A stretch of DNA of 64,000 bases. Source: Pseudomonadota bacterium. Lineage in GTDB: Bacteria; Myxococcota_A; Polyangia; Polyangiales; Polyangiaceae. The stretch covers positions 40,683 through 104,682 of the forward strand of contig JAFAER010000075.1 in NCBI GenBank assembly GCA_023423895.1, in the 5' to 3' direction. Shown piece by piece: positions 52,844 to 61,789 of this stretch; position 1 is the stretch's first letter; each line of letters begins with the position of its first letter. The notes under the pieces are model-generated. The model ran no database searches, was not told the DNA's origin, and was given only the letters and a program-made list of their open reading frames with translations. A program made the position numbers and the translations under genes.

Positions 52844-53338
52844 ATGGGGTTTCGGAGCTGGCGTCACGGGGTTGGAATCGCCGTCCTGTCGGTGGGCACG
52901 TCTTGGGCGCTGGTGGCGGCGGCCGCCGAGGACCTCGACAACCCGACCATCAAGGCCGACGCGCCGCTGAACGGAGCAGCGAGCGTCTCGGGGCAGATCA
53001 CGCCGCGCGTCGGCTTTCCGGCGCACGTCTACACGGCCGGCAAGGACGGCATCGTGAAGGTCGTGATCGAGACGGCGAACATCAACGCTCGCGACAATGG
53101 CGGGAGCGCGTGGCGGCCGTACATGCGCGTGCTCTCGCAGTCGAACGCGGAGCGCAACGGCGAGGCGTGGTCGACCAACGGGTTCCGCAACAACAGCACG
53201 TCCCCGCCTTCAGCTTCGGGCGAGCTCGTCTTCCGCGTGAGGAAGGGCGAGAAGTTCACCGTCGTCGCGACGCTCGGCCAGCACATCGAGTCGAGCCAGC
53301 GCGCGACCGTCAACTACAAGCTCACCGTGAAGGAGTGA
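52844..53338 (+). CDS. Exported beta-rich protein
   Basis: A 164-residue protein with signal sequence (GIAVLSVGTSWALVAAAA) and a beta-rich domain resembling pre-peptidase C-terminal (PPC)-type jelly rolls (FPAHVYTAGKDGIVKVVIETANI, MRVLSQSN, LVFRVRKGEKFTVVATLG). ATG 52844 is chosen to begin the signal peptide. It is the first of three packed genes (gaps of 3 and 4 bases) ending with the CxxCH lipoprotein. Function unknown. Confidence 0.65.
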   Translation: MGFRSWRHGVGIAVLSVGTSWALVAAAAEDLDNPTIKADAPLNGAASVSGQITPRVGFPAHVYTAGKDGIVKVVIETANINARDNGGSAWRPYMRVLSQSNAERNGEAWSTNGFRNNSTSPPSASGELVFRVRKGEKFTVVATLGQHIESSQRATVNYKLTVKE

Positions 53339-53341
53339 CCG

Positions 53342-53878
53342 ATGAAGACCCGGCTGCTCCTCTCCTTGTTCATGGTCTCCGCGCTCTCGACGACGTTCGG
53401 CTGCGGCGTTGCGACGGAGGAAGACGACACCGACGCGGTCGGAGACGAGGTCCAGCGCCTCGACAACATCGGCGCTCCGACCGACACGAAGATCAATCTC
53501 GCCGTTGGCCGGTGGCACGACAACGTCCTCACGCCGCGTGAAGGCTGGCACGCGTACCACTTCAACCCGCCGGAGACCGGCTACTACCGCGTCGTGATGA
53601 AGGCGGACGTCGGCCACGACACGATGTGGAGCTATCTCCGCATCGAGCAGGAGGATCCCGAGGGCAAGAAGCCGTGGCTGCACAACACGGCGGGCGTTGG
53701 CAACACGCGGACGAACCTCTGCGAGATCATCATGAAGATGGAGGCGGGGTTCCAGTACGACGTCATCACGACGTCGCAGCACAACCTCGTCAACACGAAC
53801 AAGACGCGTCACGTGAGCGACGGCAAGTACACCGTCGCCGTGTTGCCGGTCGACAGCACGATGCAGATCCCGGAGTGA
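53342..53878 (+). CDS. Lipoprotein of the same packed set, PPC-like
   Basis: A 178-residue predicted lipoprotein (lipobox-like TFGC) with an acidic linker and a domain similar in layout to the upstream protein (HAYHFNPPETGYYRVVMKADVG, FQYDVITTSQHNLVNTNKT, DGKYTVAVLPVDS). It is probably a paralogue that bears a lipid anchor. It starts 3 bases after the upstream gene. No function assigned. Confidence 0.65.
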   Translation: MKTRLLLSLFMVSALSTTFGCGVATEEDDTDAVGDEVQRLDNIGAPTDTKINLAVGRWHDNVLTPREGWHAYHFNPPETGYYRVVMKADVGHDTMWSYLRIEQEDPEGKKPWLHNTAGVGNTRTNLCEIIMKMEAGFQYDVITTSQHNLVNTNKTRHVSDGKYTVAVLPVDSTMQIPE

Positions 53879-53882
53879 TGTG

Positions 53883-55136
53883 ATGCGCGCGCTCCTCGCC
53901 CTCACGACGGCTCTGACGTTCGCTTTTGCCGCCGCTGCCTGCGCTGCGCCCGAAGAAGAGGACGACGCTTCCGAAGGCACCGAGGCCGCGTTTTCGCAGG
54001 ATCTCCGCCCCGAGCTCGCGCAGGTCAACGACGTCTCGATCCTCTTTCCGCTCGCGAAGACGAAGGCCGCGTACGACCGTGGCTACCTCACGACGGGCGA
54101 CCTCCTGCCGAAGGCCATCTACGAACGCGCGTTCGGTCCGCCGGGCACGCTGCAGATCGGTGGCACGCCGCCGGCGCCCTCGCAGGCCGGCCTGCGCCTC
54201 GTCGCGGTGCGCTTCGACCCTTGTTTCGCGCAGCGCGGCCCCGTCGCAAACGAGGGGGCGTGCAAGAACCAGATGCGCCTCGTCTTCCAGACGCTCTCGT
54301 TCGTGAAGAACAAGACAACGGCCGCGGACGACGCGGTCCATGCCTTCTACGCGCTCACGCGGGACGAGCTGACCAGCGCGGTGCGCACGATGATCGCGCT
54401 GCGCCAGCGGAAGGGCGGCGAGCGCCGCCTCGGTCCGCTCGCGCCGCACCCGTTGCTCGCGACGACGAGCGGCGATCTCGACGTCACGACTGCCACGGAG
54501 GTCAACGAGCTCATCACGTCGCTCGCGAGCGCCGACAGGCTCGTGCAGATCACGCAGTTTGCGCCGAGCGGCCTCGACACGACATGGAACTTCTCCGGCT
54601 TCGACGTCGAGAAGAGCGCCACGCTGAAGATCCCGACGCTGCCCGCGGGGGACGACACGCACGTCGCCTTCTTCGCCGGCTTCACTCCGGGCCAGCTCGA
54701 AGGCGATCCGGCGTTCGTCCCCGCGTCGAACGCGCCGCCGAGCGACAACATCCAGGACCTCGGGAACCGCGCCCGCGCCGCCGCCGCCGGCGCCGAGGGA
54801 CGCGAGCGCGCGTTCGCCGCGATGCTGCGTCTCGAGAACCCCGACCTGCACACGCCGGACACGATCGACTGCGCGAGCTGCCATGCCGTCGAGCCCGTGC
54901 GCAAGCTGCTCGGCGAGAAGCACTATGCCTCGGAGATGGCGCGCTCGCGCGGCGCATTCGAGCCCGACGAGCACTGGGTGCCCGCAGCCGACCTCGCAGC
55001 GCTCGAGACCGGCGAGAGCGGCGTCAACGTCCACATGTTCAGCTACAAGGGCACGACACCGTCGATTCACCGGCGCACCGTGAACGAGAGCGCCGCGATC
55101 GTCGCGCACATCAATGCGCGCATCCTCACGCGCTGA
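53883..55136 (+). CDS. Lipoprotein with single CxxCH haem motif
   Basis: A 417-residue lipoprotein (lipobox AAAC in FAAAACAAPE). The long N-terminal domain has no recognised family. Near residue 330 the chain reads DTIDCASCHAVEPVRKLLG, a c-type haem-binding motif, followed by a region of conserved-looking Arg/His residues (TPSIHRRTVNESAAIVAHINARI). One haem in a lipoprotein suggests an electron-transfer or peroxidase-like role at the envelope. ATG 53883 is preferred over GTG 53880. It closes the three-gene set. Confidence 0.7.
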   Translation: MRALLALTTALTFAFAAAACAAPEEEDDASEGTEAAFSQDLRPELAQVNDVSILFPLAKTKAAYDRGYLTTGDLLPKAIYERAFGPPGTLQIGGTPPAPSQAGLRLVAVRFDPCFAQRGPVANEGACKNQMRLVFQTLSFVKNKTTAADDAVHAFYALTRDELTSAVRTMIALRQRKGGERRLGPLAPHPLLATTSGDLDVTTATEVNELITSLASADRLVQITQFAPSGLDTTWNFSGFDVEKSATLKIPTLPAGDDTHVAFFAGFTPGQLEGDPAFVPASNAPPSDNIQDLGNRARAAAAGAEGRERAFAAMLRLENPDLHTPDTIDCASCHAVEPVRKLLGEKHYASEMARSRGAFEPDEHWVPAADLAALETGESGVNVHMFSYKGTTPSIHRRTVNESAAIVAHINARILTR

Positions 55137-55186
55137 AGCGCGCCTCCGTCTCCCGCGGCGATCGAGACACTTCGACGCATCCATGT

Positions 55187-55858
55187 TCACGGCGCTCTGA
55201 TCGTGTCCGCCGTGGACGGCGGCGTGCCAGCGTCGGGAGCGGCCGGGACGTCGAGCCGGACCAGCGGTCGCCACTTGCGAAGCGTCGCGCGGCCCACGCC
55301 TTTCACCCGCAGGAGGTCCTCGACGCGCTGGAACTTCCCCATGCGCTGACGAAGCGACACGATCGCGTCGGCGCGCTTCGGTCCGACGCCTGGAAGTCGA
55401 CGGAGCTCCTCCGCGCTCGCGTGGTTGATGAACACGGGGTCTTCGGGCGTCGCCCGGCCGTGGGATGCAGCGGCCGGTGAAGCCGGAATCGCCGGCGCCG
55501 GTGGCGGAGCCGTGGCTGGGGGCGAGGGAAGGGCAGGAGGGGGCTGGTCACTCGGCGGGCTCGTGATGGTCCCTGCGTCCGCGGCGACGTTCGCTGGAGC
55601 GGGCGCTTCGCGAGCGGCATGAGCGGACGGAGCGGCTGTCGCTGCGCGGCCGATCCAGGCGAGCACGACGAGCCCGAGCATCATGACGAAGCTCCGCACG
55701 GCAAGTGTCGCCCACGGCGATGCCCGCATGGCGGCGCGCAGACGCGCGAGGTGCGACTCCTCCGGAACGTTTCGCGGAGCCGGTAGGATGTGGCCGCCGC
55801 CGTCCGCCAGCGTCAGCGCGAATGCCCGGGCCCCGGCCTGCTCGCGTTCGCGGCTCAC
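55187..55858 (-). CDS. ComEA-like helix-hairpin-helix DNA-binding protein
   Basis: A 223-residue membrane protein: N-terminal cytosolic stretch, one membrane span (FVMMLGLVVLAWIGRA), a long Pro/Ala linker and a C-terminal tandem helix-hairpin-helix (INHASAEELRRLPGVGPKRADAIVSL, then VEDLLRVKGVGRATLRKWRPLV) as in ComEA. ComEA binds incoming DNA in the periplasm during natural transformation. GTG 55858 is chosen because it overlaps the upstream stop (GTGA), a pattern seen repeatedly here; ATG 55729 is the alternative and removes the long N-terminus. Confidence 0.8.
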   Translation of the reverse strand: MSREREQAGARAFALTLADGGGHILPAPRNVPEESHLARLRAAMRASPWATLAVRSFVMMLGLVVLAWIGRAATAAPSAHAAREAPAPANVAADAGTITSPPSDQPPPALPSPPATAPPPAPAIPASPAAASHGRATPEDPVFINHASAEELRRLPGVGPKRADAIVSLRQRMGKFQRVEDLLRVKGVGRATLRKWRPLVRLDVPAAPDAGTPPSTADTIRAP

Positions 55859-56049
55859 GTCCCACACTCCTGAGCGATGACGCGCGGCTCGGCATCGCGA
55901 AGCTGGAGCGCTCCGTTCTGCGGGAGCGCATCGAGCTTCACGTCGATCGAGCCGTCGGCGTTCACGAAGCCGACGCCCAGCCGCCGCCACCAGCACCGGC
56001 CGTCTCGCTCGACGATCGTGTACACGGTCTTTCGTTTTCTCGAGTCCAT
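55855..56049 (-). CDS. Small conserved-looking protein (64 residues)
   Basis: A 64-residue basic protein (SRKRKTVYTIVERDGRCWWRRLGVGFVNADGSIDV), with a WW pair and a beta-rich pattern. A perfect GGAGG ribosome site lies 7 bases before ATG 56049. Its stop overlaps the ComEA-like start, so the two are translationally coupled. The compact, charged pattern suggests a conserved small protein, perhaps nucleic-acid binding, but no family was recognised. Confidence 0.75.
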   Translation of the reverse strand: MDSRKRKTVYTIVERDGRCWWRRLGVGFVNADGSIDVKLDALPQNGALQLRDAEPRVIAQECGT

Positions 56050-56138
56050 GGCGAGCCTCCTGCGCCCGCCGCCTCTTCAAGCCGCGCGCCACCGCGCGGA
56101 AGACGTGATCTCGCTTCGTTGCGCCGCCTTGCACCTGG

Positions 56139-56154
56139 CCCGGGCCGGCCCGGG
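56139..56154. promoter_or_regulatory. 16-bp perfect palindrome CCCGGGCCGGCCCGGG in a divergent gap
   Basis: A perfect palindrome sits in the 257-base gap between the small minus-strand gene and the DUF362 gene. More GC-rich inverted pieces follow to about 56190. It may be an operator or a hairpin; chance palindromes are common at this GC content, so confidence is low. Confidence 0.25.
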
Positions 56155-56306
56155 GCTGGCGCGGGCCACCGACCGGCGCCAGGGCCCCGCACGAGAGAGA
56201 GCTCTACTGTCGTGTCCTCACGGGCGACGACGAAATTCCCTCCGTTTGTTCGCGGGTTGCCCTCCGTGATAAGCCACGTAAGAGTATCGAGTCCGGAGGA
56301 GGCCTC

Positions 56307-57434
56307 ATGTACGACGACGAGAAGGAGCAGATCGCGCGCATCGAGAGGGAGCTGTCTCCTCGAGACGATGCCTCTCCCGGCGTCGCCGAGCCTGCGCCTG
56401 GCGCTGTCGGCCGCCGAGCGTTCCTCGGCACGGCGGCAGCCGTAGCGGCGACGGCCACCACGCTCACGCCTTCGGTTGCGAGCGCCGCGAAGAACCTCGC
56501 CGCGTCTCCGCCGGCGGGTTTCTCGCCGTTCAATGCGCCCGGCAAGGTGGTGAAGGTCACGAAGGCCGACTCCCTCCAGGCGAACAAGCTCTATCCGAAG
56601 CCCGATGTCGCGAAGGAAGTCCTCACGAAGGCGCTGACGGAGCTGACGGGCAAGCCCGACCTCGTCACGGCGGTCCAGCAGTTCGTGCACAAGGACGACA
56701 TCGTCGTCGTGAAGGTGAACGGCATCGCGCAGTCGCAGATGGCGACGGCGAAGGAGCTCGTGCTGCCGTTCGTCCAGGCGATGATCGACGGCGGCATCAA
56801 GCCCGAGAACATCACGCTGCTCGAGCAATACCCGGGCTTCTTCAACGCCACGCGCATCTCGGCGCAGAACGCTCCGTCGGGCGTGAAGATCGCGACGCAC
56901 GCGAACGGCAACGCGACGATGGATGAGCGGCTCATCCCGGGCACCGGCGTGAAGACGAAGTTCGTCCGCTGGCTCACCGAGGCGACCGCGGCGATCAACT
57001 TCGCGCTCGTGAAGGACCACTCGATCTGCGGCTACACCGGCGCGCTCAAGAACATGACGCACGGTTGCAGCATCAACCCGCACGACTTCCACGTGCACCA
57101 CGCGAGCCCGCAGATCGCGCTCCTGTACGCGCAGGACGTCATCAAGAGCCGCGTCCGCCTCTGCATCGCCGACGCCTTCAAGGTGATGGCGAACGGCGGC
57201 CCGCTCTACAAGCGTCCCGAGTTCGTGAAGCCGCACGACTCGATTTACGTGTCGACCGACCCCGTCGCCATCGACACGATCGGGTGGGAGGTCGTCGAGA
57301 AGTACCGCGCCGACTTCAAGCTGAAGACCCTCACCGAAGAGGGCCGCGAGCCGGCGTACATCAAGGCGGCCGCGGACCTCGGTCTCGGCATCCACGACCG
57401 CTCGAAGATCGTCCTGAAGGAAGTCGCGATCTAA
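56307..57434 (+). CDS. Tat-exported DUF362-domain protein
   Basis: A 375-residue protein with a twin-arginine signal (VGRRAFLGTAAAVAATATTLTP) and a DUF362 domain (DDIVVVKVNGIAQSQMATAKELVLPFVQAMIDGG, NFALVKDHSICGYTGALKNMTHGC, VSTDPVAIDTIGWEVVEKYR). The iron-sulfur cluster cysteines found in some DUF362 proteins are absent. A GGAGG ribosome site precedes ATG 56307 by 4 bases. The role is unknown; the Tat signal implies a folded, possibly cofactor-bearing enzyme in the periplasm. Confidence 0.85.
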   Translation: MYDDEKEQIARIERELSPRDDASPGVAEPAPGAVGRRAFLGTAAAVAATATTLTPSVASAAKNLAASPPAGFSPFNAPGKVVKVTKADSLQANKLYPKPDVAKEVLTKALTELTGKPDLVTAVQQFVHKDDIVVVKVNGIAQSQMATAKELVLPFVQAMIDGGIKPENITLLEQYPGFFNATRISAQNAPSGVKIATHANGNATMDERLIPGTGVKTKFVRWLTEATAAINFALVKDHSICGYTGALKNMTHGCSINPHDFHVHHASPQIALLYAQDVIKSRVRLCIADAFKVMANGGPLYKRPEFVKPHDSIYVSTDPVAIDTIGWEVVEKYRADFKLKTLTEEGREPAYIKAAADLGLGIHDRSKIVLKEVAI

Positions 57435-57620
57435 CGCGCAGCACGTCAGCGGTTCGGGCCGGACGCTCTCACGTCGACGTGAACGAGCCCCGGCCCGACG
57501 CCGTTTGTCAGCGGCTGACCTCGAGCGCGCGCGACGTGGACGTGACTGAGGGCTACCGCCCGCGATCGTGCACAGTCGGTGGGCCCACGAAGCGCGATCG
57601 GCGTATCATTCGTCGAATCC

Positions 57621-58574
57621 GTGGATCCCAAGGACCAAAAGCCGCCGGTCTCGCCCCCCGTCGTCATCGCCGAAAAGCCGCGGCCCGATCCGCGTGACCA
57701 GAGCGGCCGCGCGACGATCCCCGACGTGGAGGAGTTCAGCACCCTGCCGAAGAGCTCGGACCGGGCGTGCCTCGTCGTGATCTACGGCCCGGAGCTCGGA
57801 AAGCGGGCTGCGCTCGGCCACGGCACGTTCGACATCGGCCGGTCGACGCGCTCCGACCTCGCGATCGATCAAGAGAGCATCAGTCGGCATCACGCGCGGA
57901 TCACGTACGACGGCCACGGTCACTTCATCGAGGACATGGGCTCCACGAACGGGACCTTCGTCAACGATCAGAACCTGAAGCGGAGCCCGCTCCGCGACGG
58001 CGATCAGATCAAGATCGGGCGCTCGATCCTCAAGTACATGTCGGGCGACAACATCGAGGCGAACTACCACGAAGAGATCTACCGCCTGATGACGATGGAT
58101 GCGCTCACGCAGACGCACAATCGTCGCTACTTCAACGAGGCGCTCGAGCGCGAGTACCACCGGAGCCTTCGCTATCGCCGCGCGCTCTCGCTCGTCCTGT
58201 TCGACATCGATCACTTCAAGCGGATCAACGACACCTACGGCCACGTCGCCGGCGACAGCGTGCTCCGCCAGCTCTCGCGCGTCGTGAAGCCGCGACTTCG
58301 GCAGCAGGACGTCCTCGCTCGAGTGGGCGGCGAAGAGTTCGCCATTCTCCTGCCGGAGGTCGAGCTGCCGGGCGCGATGGTCGCCGCCGACAAGGTCCGG
58401 CGGCTCGTCGAGGGAGCCCGCTTCCTCGTCGACGACAAGGAGTTCGGCTGCACGATCAGCGGAGGCGTCGTGGCCTTCGACGCACGCATGACGTCGCCGC
58501 AGGCGCTCTACGAAGCCGCCGACAAGTTTCTGTACGAAGCGAAGCGGAGCGGCCGCAACCGCGTCTTCGGCTGA
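57621..58574 (+). CDS. FHA-GGDEF diguanylate cyclase
   Basis: A 317-residue cytosolic protein that should make cyclic di-GMP from two GTP. An N-terminal FHA domain (GRSTRSDLAIDQESISRHHARI, GSTNGTFVND) binds phosphothreonine, so a Ser/Thr kinase probably controls it. The GGDEF domain has FDIDHFKRINDTYGH and the active-site GGEEF, preceded by the RQQD inhibitory site at the right spacing (five residues before GG), which allows product feedback. The start is GTG 57621, giving the sequence DPKDQKPPVSPP; GTG 57579 is a longer alternative. Confidence 0.92.
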   Translation: MDPKDQKPPVSPPVVIAEKPRPDPRDQSGRATIPDVEEFSTLPKSSDRACLVVIYGPELGKRAALGHGTFDIGRSTRSDLAIDQESISRHHARITYDGHGHFIEDMGSTNGTFVNDQNLKRSPLRDGDQIKIGRSILKYMSGDNIEANYHEEIYRLMTMDALTQTHNRRYFNEALEREYHRSLRYRRALSLVLFDIDHFKRINDTYGHVAGDSVLRQLSRVVKPRLRQQDVLARVGGEEFAILLPEVELPGAMVAADKVRRLVEGARFLVDDKEFGCTISGGVVAFDARMTSPQALYEAADKFLYEAKRSGRNRVFG

Positions 58575-58583
58575 CGCCGTTCG

Positions 58584-59849
58584 TCAGTCGCCCGCGTCGG
58601 CCGTCCCGCCGTCGCCGGCGTCGTTCGCCCCGGCGTCGTCCCCCGCGTCCGTCGCGGCGTCCGCTCCGGCGTCCGTGACACCGCCGTCCGCCGGCAGCGC
58701 CGGCGTGTCGAGGATTCCGCAGCCGCCGCACTCGCGGATCTCCGCGCCCTGCGAGATCCAGAGGCGGATCTTCTGGCGCTCCTGGAAGTCGAGCGGCGTG
58801 TAGAAGTACGCCGTGGGGTTCGGATTCGTCGGCGTCGGCGTCGGTGGCACGTAGGTCGACGGCGTGTACGGGTACGGCATCTCGCGCCCGAGCACGTAGT
58901 CGCTCAAGATCGCGCGCTCGATGTCGTCGGCGATCGGTCGCGACGGAGCCAGCGTGGAGAACGCCGCGGCCGGCTCGGGGATCGGCGGCGCGCCGGCGGG
59001 CGGCGTGCAGAGCACCGGTGGCGCAGGGCCTGCGTCGACCACGGGATGCGGCGCGAGCTCGATCTTGTACAGGAGCCAGCTCGAGCCGGGATCCCCTGGC
59101 TTGATCAGGTCCATGTTGATGCCGAAGAGCGACAGCGTCGGCTCCGCCGAGCTCGCGCGCGGGCCCGTGTTCGAGCCGAGCGCGACGCGCTGACGAGCCG
59201 TGACGCGCACGCCCTCGGAGCTCGCGAGGATCAAGCTGGATGCCGCCGAGTCGTTCGCCCCGTGGCAGCTCGGGTCGCTGCACTTGAGCGTGAAGATCGG
59301 CATCACGTCGGCGCAGAAGTCGACGACCGGCTCGATCTGCATTCGGTGAGAGGGCGGCCCCGCGCGGAACACGAACTCGAGCTTCTGTTCGGGCCACAAC
59401 GTGGCGCGATCGATGGCGCGGAAGCCACCGAGGTCGCTCTTCGGGTCGCGCGGAACGAGCAGCACGAGCTTGTACGACTGCTCCGGCGTGAGCCACTCGC
59501 GGCCCGGCCCATCGGGCCCCGCGATCGTCACGGTGCGCGCCACCGGATCGTAGGACGTCCTCAGCGCGAGCGACGGGAGCTGCGCGTTCGTGCTGTCGAG
59601 GACGACGTACGACTGGCGCGTGATCGTCGACGGAAGCAGATAGCGGTCGAACGCGAGCTGGATGACGCCGTCCGCCGGGACGACGCCGCCATTGGCGTCG
59701 ATGCTGTTGCCGACGATCGTGATCGCCGGCCCGAGCGTTTGCTGATCGCGCTGCGTTCCCTCGATGTCGCAGGCGAACGCGACAGCGGCGAGGGCGAGAG
59801 CGGACACGACCGCGGCCCGCCGACGCGTGAGAACACGCCTCGCCGGCAC
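58584..59849 (-). CDS. Lipoprotein with C-x4-CH motif and Asp/Ala-rich tail
   Basis: A 421-residue lipoprotein (lipobox AFAC in AAVAFACDIEG). An N-terminal Ig-like part (ITIVGNSIDANGGVVPADGVIQLAFDRYL) is followed by a domain with FTLKCSDPSCHG, a C-x4-CH variant found in myxobacterial cytochrome-like lipoproteins but not a canonical CxxCH. A long low-complexity Asp/Ala/Gly tail ends the protein. The start is GTG 59849, 17 bases after the stop of the upstream small gene. Haem binding is unproven. Confidence 0.7.
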   Translation of the reverse strand: MPARRVLTRRRAAVVSALALAAVAFACDIEGTQRDQQTLGPAITIVGNSIDANGGVVPADGVIQLAFDRYLLPSTITRQSYVVLDSTNAQLPSLALRTSYDPVARTVTIAGPDGPGREWLTPEQSYKLVLLVPRDPKSDLGGFRAIDRATLWPEQKLEFVFRAGPPSHRMQIEPVVDFCADVMPIFTLKCSDPSCHGANDSAASSLILASSEGVRVTARQRVALGSNTGPRASSAEPTLSLFGINMDLIKPGDPGSSWLLYKIELAPHPVVDAGPAPPVLCTPPAGAPPIPEPAAAFSTLAPSRPIADDIERAILSDYVLGREMPYPYTPSTYVPPTPTPTNPNPTAYFYTPLDFQERQKIRLWISQGAEIRECGGCGILDTPALPADGGVTDAGADAATDAGDDAGANDAGDGGTADAGD

Positions 59850-59866
59850 CTGCGGCGCGCGCGGGC

Positions 59867-60121
59867 TCAGCTCTCTGCGTACATCACGAGCTGCTCCTTC
59901 ATCACCTGGTCGTTCACGCCCGTGCGGACGTGGTCCTTCAGGACATCGGCCAGGGTGATCAGCAGATCGTCGACACCCTTGTCCTCGATCAGCTTCTGCA
60001 AGAGCGCCTTCGCCTCGCGGCTGTCGTCCCCGCGGAGGAATTGCCGCACCGTGTCCAGCGAGATCTCGCCCTGGAAATCCACGTAGATGTTGTCCAAGAG
60101 GTATCGGACGAGCTCTTTCAT
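59867..60121 (-). CDS. Small helical protein (84 residues)
   Basis: A helical, acidic 84-residue cytosolic protein (KELVRYLLDNIYVDFQGEI, DVLKDHVRTGVNDQVM). ATG 60121 is preferred over the far longer in-frame start because a GGAG ribosome site lies 7 bases upstream and a promoter-like pair lies just before. It precedes the lipoprotein gene with 17 bases between. No family was recognised. Confidence 0.7.
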   Translation of the reverse strand: MKELVRYLLDNIYVDFQGEISLDTVRQFLRGDDSREAKALLQKLIEDKGVDDLLITLADVLKDHVRTGVNDQVMKEQLVMYAES

Positions 60122-60167
60122 GGGGCGTCTCCTCAGGCGAAGGGCGGCAGCTGCCGGACGAAGAGCG

Positions 60168-60197
60168 GATATAGCCGCCGGAGGCGTTATCACACAA
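60168..60197 (-). promoter_or_regulatory. Sigma70-like promoter for the small helical protein gene
   Basis: On the minus strand TTGTGT (60192-60197) and TATATC (60168-60173) are separated by 18 bases, about 46 bases before ATG 60121. This is one of few AT-richer stretches near a start in the window. It is a candidate only; spacing and the -35 match are imperfect. Confidence 0.35.
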
Positions 60198-60327
60198 CCC
60201 AAAACATGAGGATTGCGTGGCAAATCCCGCTCCCGAGGCGGCTGCGCCGCAGTTTGAGCGCTCTTCTCGGCTCATTCTGCACGCTCCGAGCGGGGCTCAG
60301 GCCGCGTCTGGGCCGCTCTCACCGGCC

Positions 60328-61779
60328 TCATTGGCACCTCTGGAGCACGGATGCCCCGGGATCGTGGCAGACGTAGCAGGGGCGCGGGTTACGCCGGAGC
60401 TGGGTGGCGCAGCCGCCCGCGAACCCGCCGCTGTGCGGATTGAAGCCGCCGCCGATGCCCTGGCCGCCGTGGCAGACGACGCAGTCGCGCTCGATGTGAC
60501 AGCTGACGCACGCGTTGAGGTTCCGCATCGCCTCGAAGGCGTGGTGGCCTGGCCGCCGCGGGGCGTCACTCCACTCCTGCTTCGGCGGGTGGAAGCGGCC
60601 GGCCTCACGGACGCCGGTGGGCCCGCTCATCGAGACGCCGAGGCGCTGGTGGCAGGAGAGGCAGAAGCTCTGCTCGCGGTGGCAGCTCGTGCACTTCTGG
60701 GTCGCGAGGCGTGCCTCCGTGGCGTGCATGTTCAAGTAGTCCGCCGGGTGGATGCTGCGGGGACGCACGCGCCCGTCGTGGCAGCCGACGCAGTACTCTT
60801 CCTTGTGGCAGTTCGCGCAGAACTGCGAGTCGTTCGCCGCGACGTACTTGTGCCGCTGGATGAAGTCCGGTGCGTGCTGCGCGTTGTGCAGCCAGCGCGG
60901 CGGGTTCATCACGCCGCTCGCGAACACCGTCTTGAGGCGGCCGCCTTCGGTCGCGCCGCCCTTCACGTGGCAGACGTCGCAGGCGCTCTTCGCGTCGCCG
61001 CGCGCCGCGGAGTCCGGATGCTGGTGGCAGTTGAAGCAGCCGCGCATTCTCGGCATCTGGTCGCGCGTCGCGAGCTCGAGCTCTTGCACGTCGCCGTGGC
61101 ACTGCTGGCAGTTGATGTTCCGCGCCGCGTGCTTCTGGTGGTTGAACACCATGTTCGGCGTCGGGATCTGGAACTTCGCGACGCGGTTGCCGTCACCGGC
61201 CTGGTAGCCGACGTGACAGAAGTTGCACTTGCCCGAGTCCTCGTCGCCCGCTTCGACGGCGTTGAGGTTCGAGTGGTCGGTCCCGTGACAGCCGTCGCAG
61301 AGCGTTGGCTTCGGCAGGAGCACGTCGTGCACCGACTGGCTCGTGAGCGCGCCCTGGTGACAGGTCTTGCACTCGAGCTTCTGCGTCCCGACGTGGAACT
61401 TGTGGTTGAAGCGGATCGTCAGCTTCTGCGGCGGGAACACGGCCGCGGACGGGCCAGTGTCCTGCTCGAAGGCGCCCGGCGGCAGCCACTTCAGCGGGAC
61501 GCGCGCGTCGCCGGGGAGGGGAGCCATCCCGGAGAGCAGCGGGGCCTGCGTGACCGGCGCAGTGTGCGCCGGCCCGCCGGACGTCGGTGGAGGCGTGGTG
61601 GGCGCCCCCGCCTCGGCATCGGACGCGGCGGCGGTCGGCGGCTCGGAGCTCGCGGGCGGCTCCGGATCCTGCGCGAACGCCGTCCCGATCGCGCCGAGGA
61701 GGACGACGACGAGCACGAGGAGCGCGCCGAGGCCCCGCCTCTCGTGTGTCGTCTCGCTCTCGCGCTGTGCGGGGATCAT
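60328..61779 (-). CDS. 13-haem cytochrome c (porin-cytochrome conduit component)
   Basis: A 483-residue exported protein. A signal sequence (LGALLVLVVVLLGAIGTAFA) and a Pro/Ala linker precede 13 CxxCH motifs (for example CKTCH, CDGCH, CNFCH, CQQCH, CFNCH, CANCH, CVGCH, CTSCH, CYVCH), with many extra His residues for axial ligands. Multihaem proteins like this form a wire for electron transfer. It starts 10 bases after the barrel gene upstream, so the two are co-transcribed. No membrane anchor is seen after the signal. Whether electrons go out to minerals or in to a reductase cannot be read from sequence. Confidence 0.92.
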   Translation of the reverse strand: MIPAQRESETTHERRGLGALLVLVVVLLGAIGTAFAQDPEPPASSEPPTAAASDAEAGAPTTPPPTSGGPAHTAPVTQAPLLSGMAPLPGDARVPLKWLPPGAFEQDTGPSAAVFPPQKLTIRFNHKFHVGTQKLECKTCHQGALTSQSVHDVLLPKPTLCDGCHGTDHSNLNAVEAGDEDSGKCNFCHVGYQAGDGNRVAKFQIPTPNMVFNHQKHAARNINCQQCHGDVQELELATRDQMPRMRGCFNCHQHPDSAARGDAKSACDVCHVKGGATEGGRLKTVFASGVMNPPRWLHNAQHAPDFIQRHKYVAANDSQFCANCHKEEYCVGCHDGRVRPRSIHPADYLNMHATEARLATQKCTSCHREQSFCLSCHQRLGVSMSGPTGVREAGRFHPPKQEWSDAPRRPGHHAFEAMRNLNACVSCHIERDCVVCHGGQGIGGGFNPHSGGFAGGCATQLRRNPRPCYVCHDPGASVLQRCQ

Positions 61780-61789
61780 GTTCGCGTTC

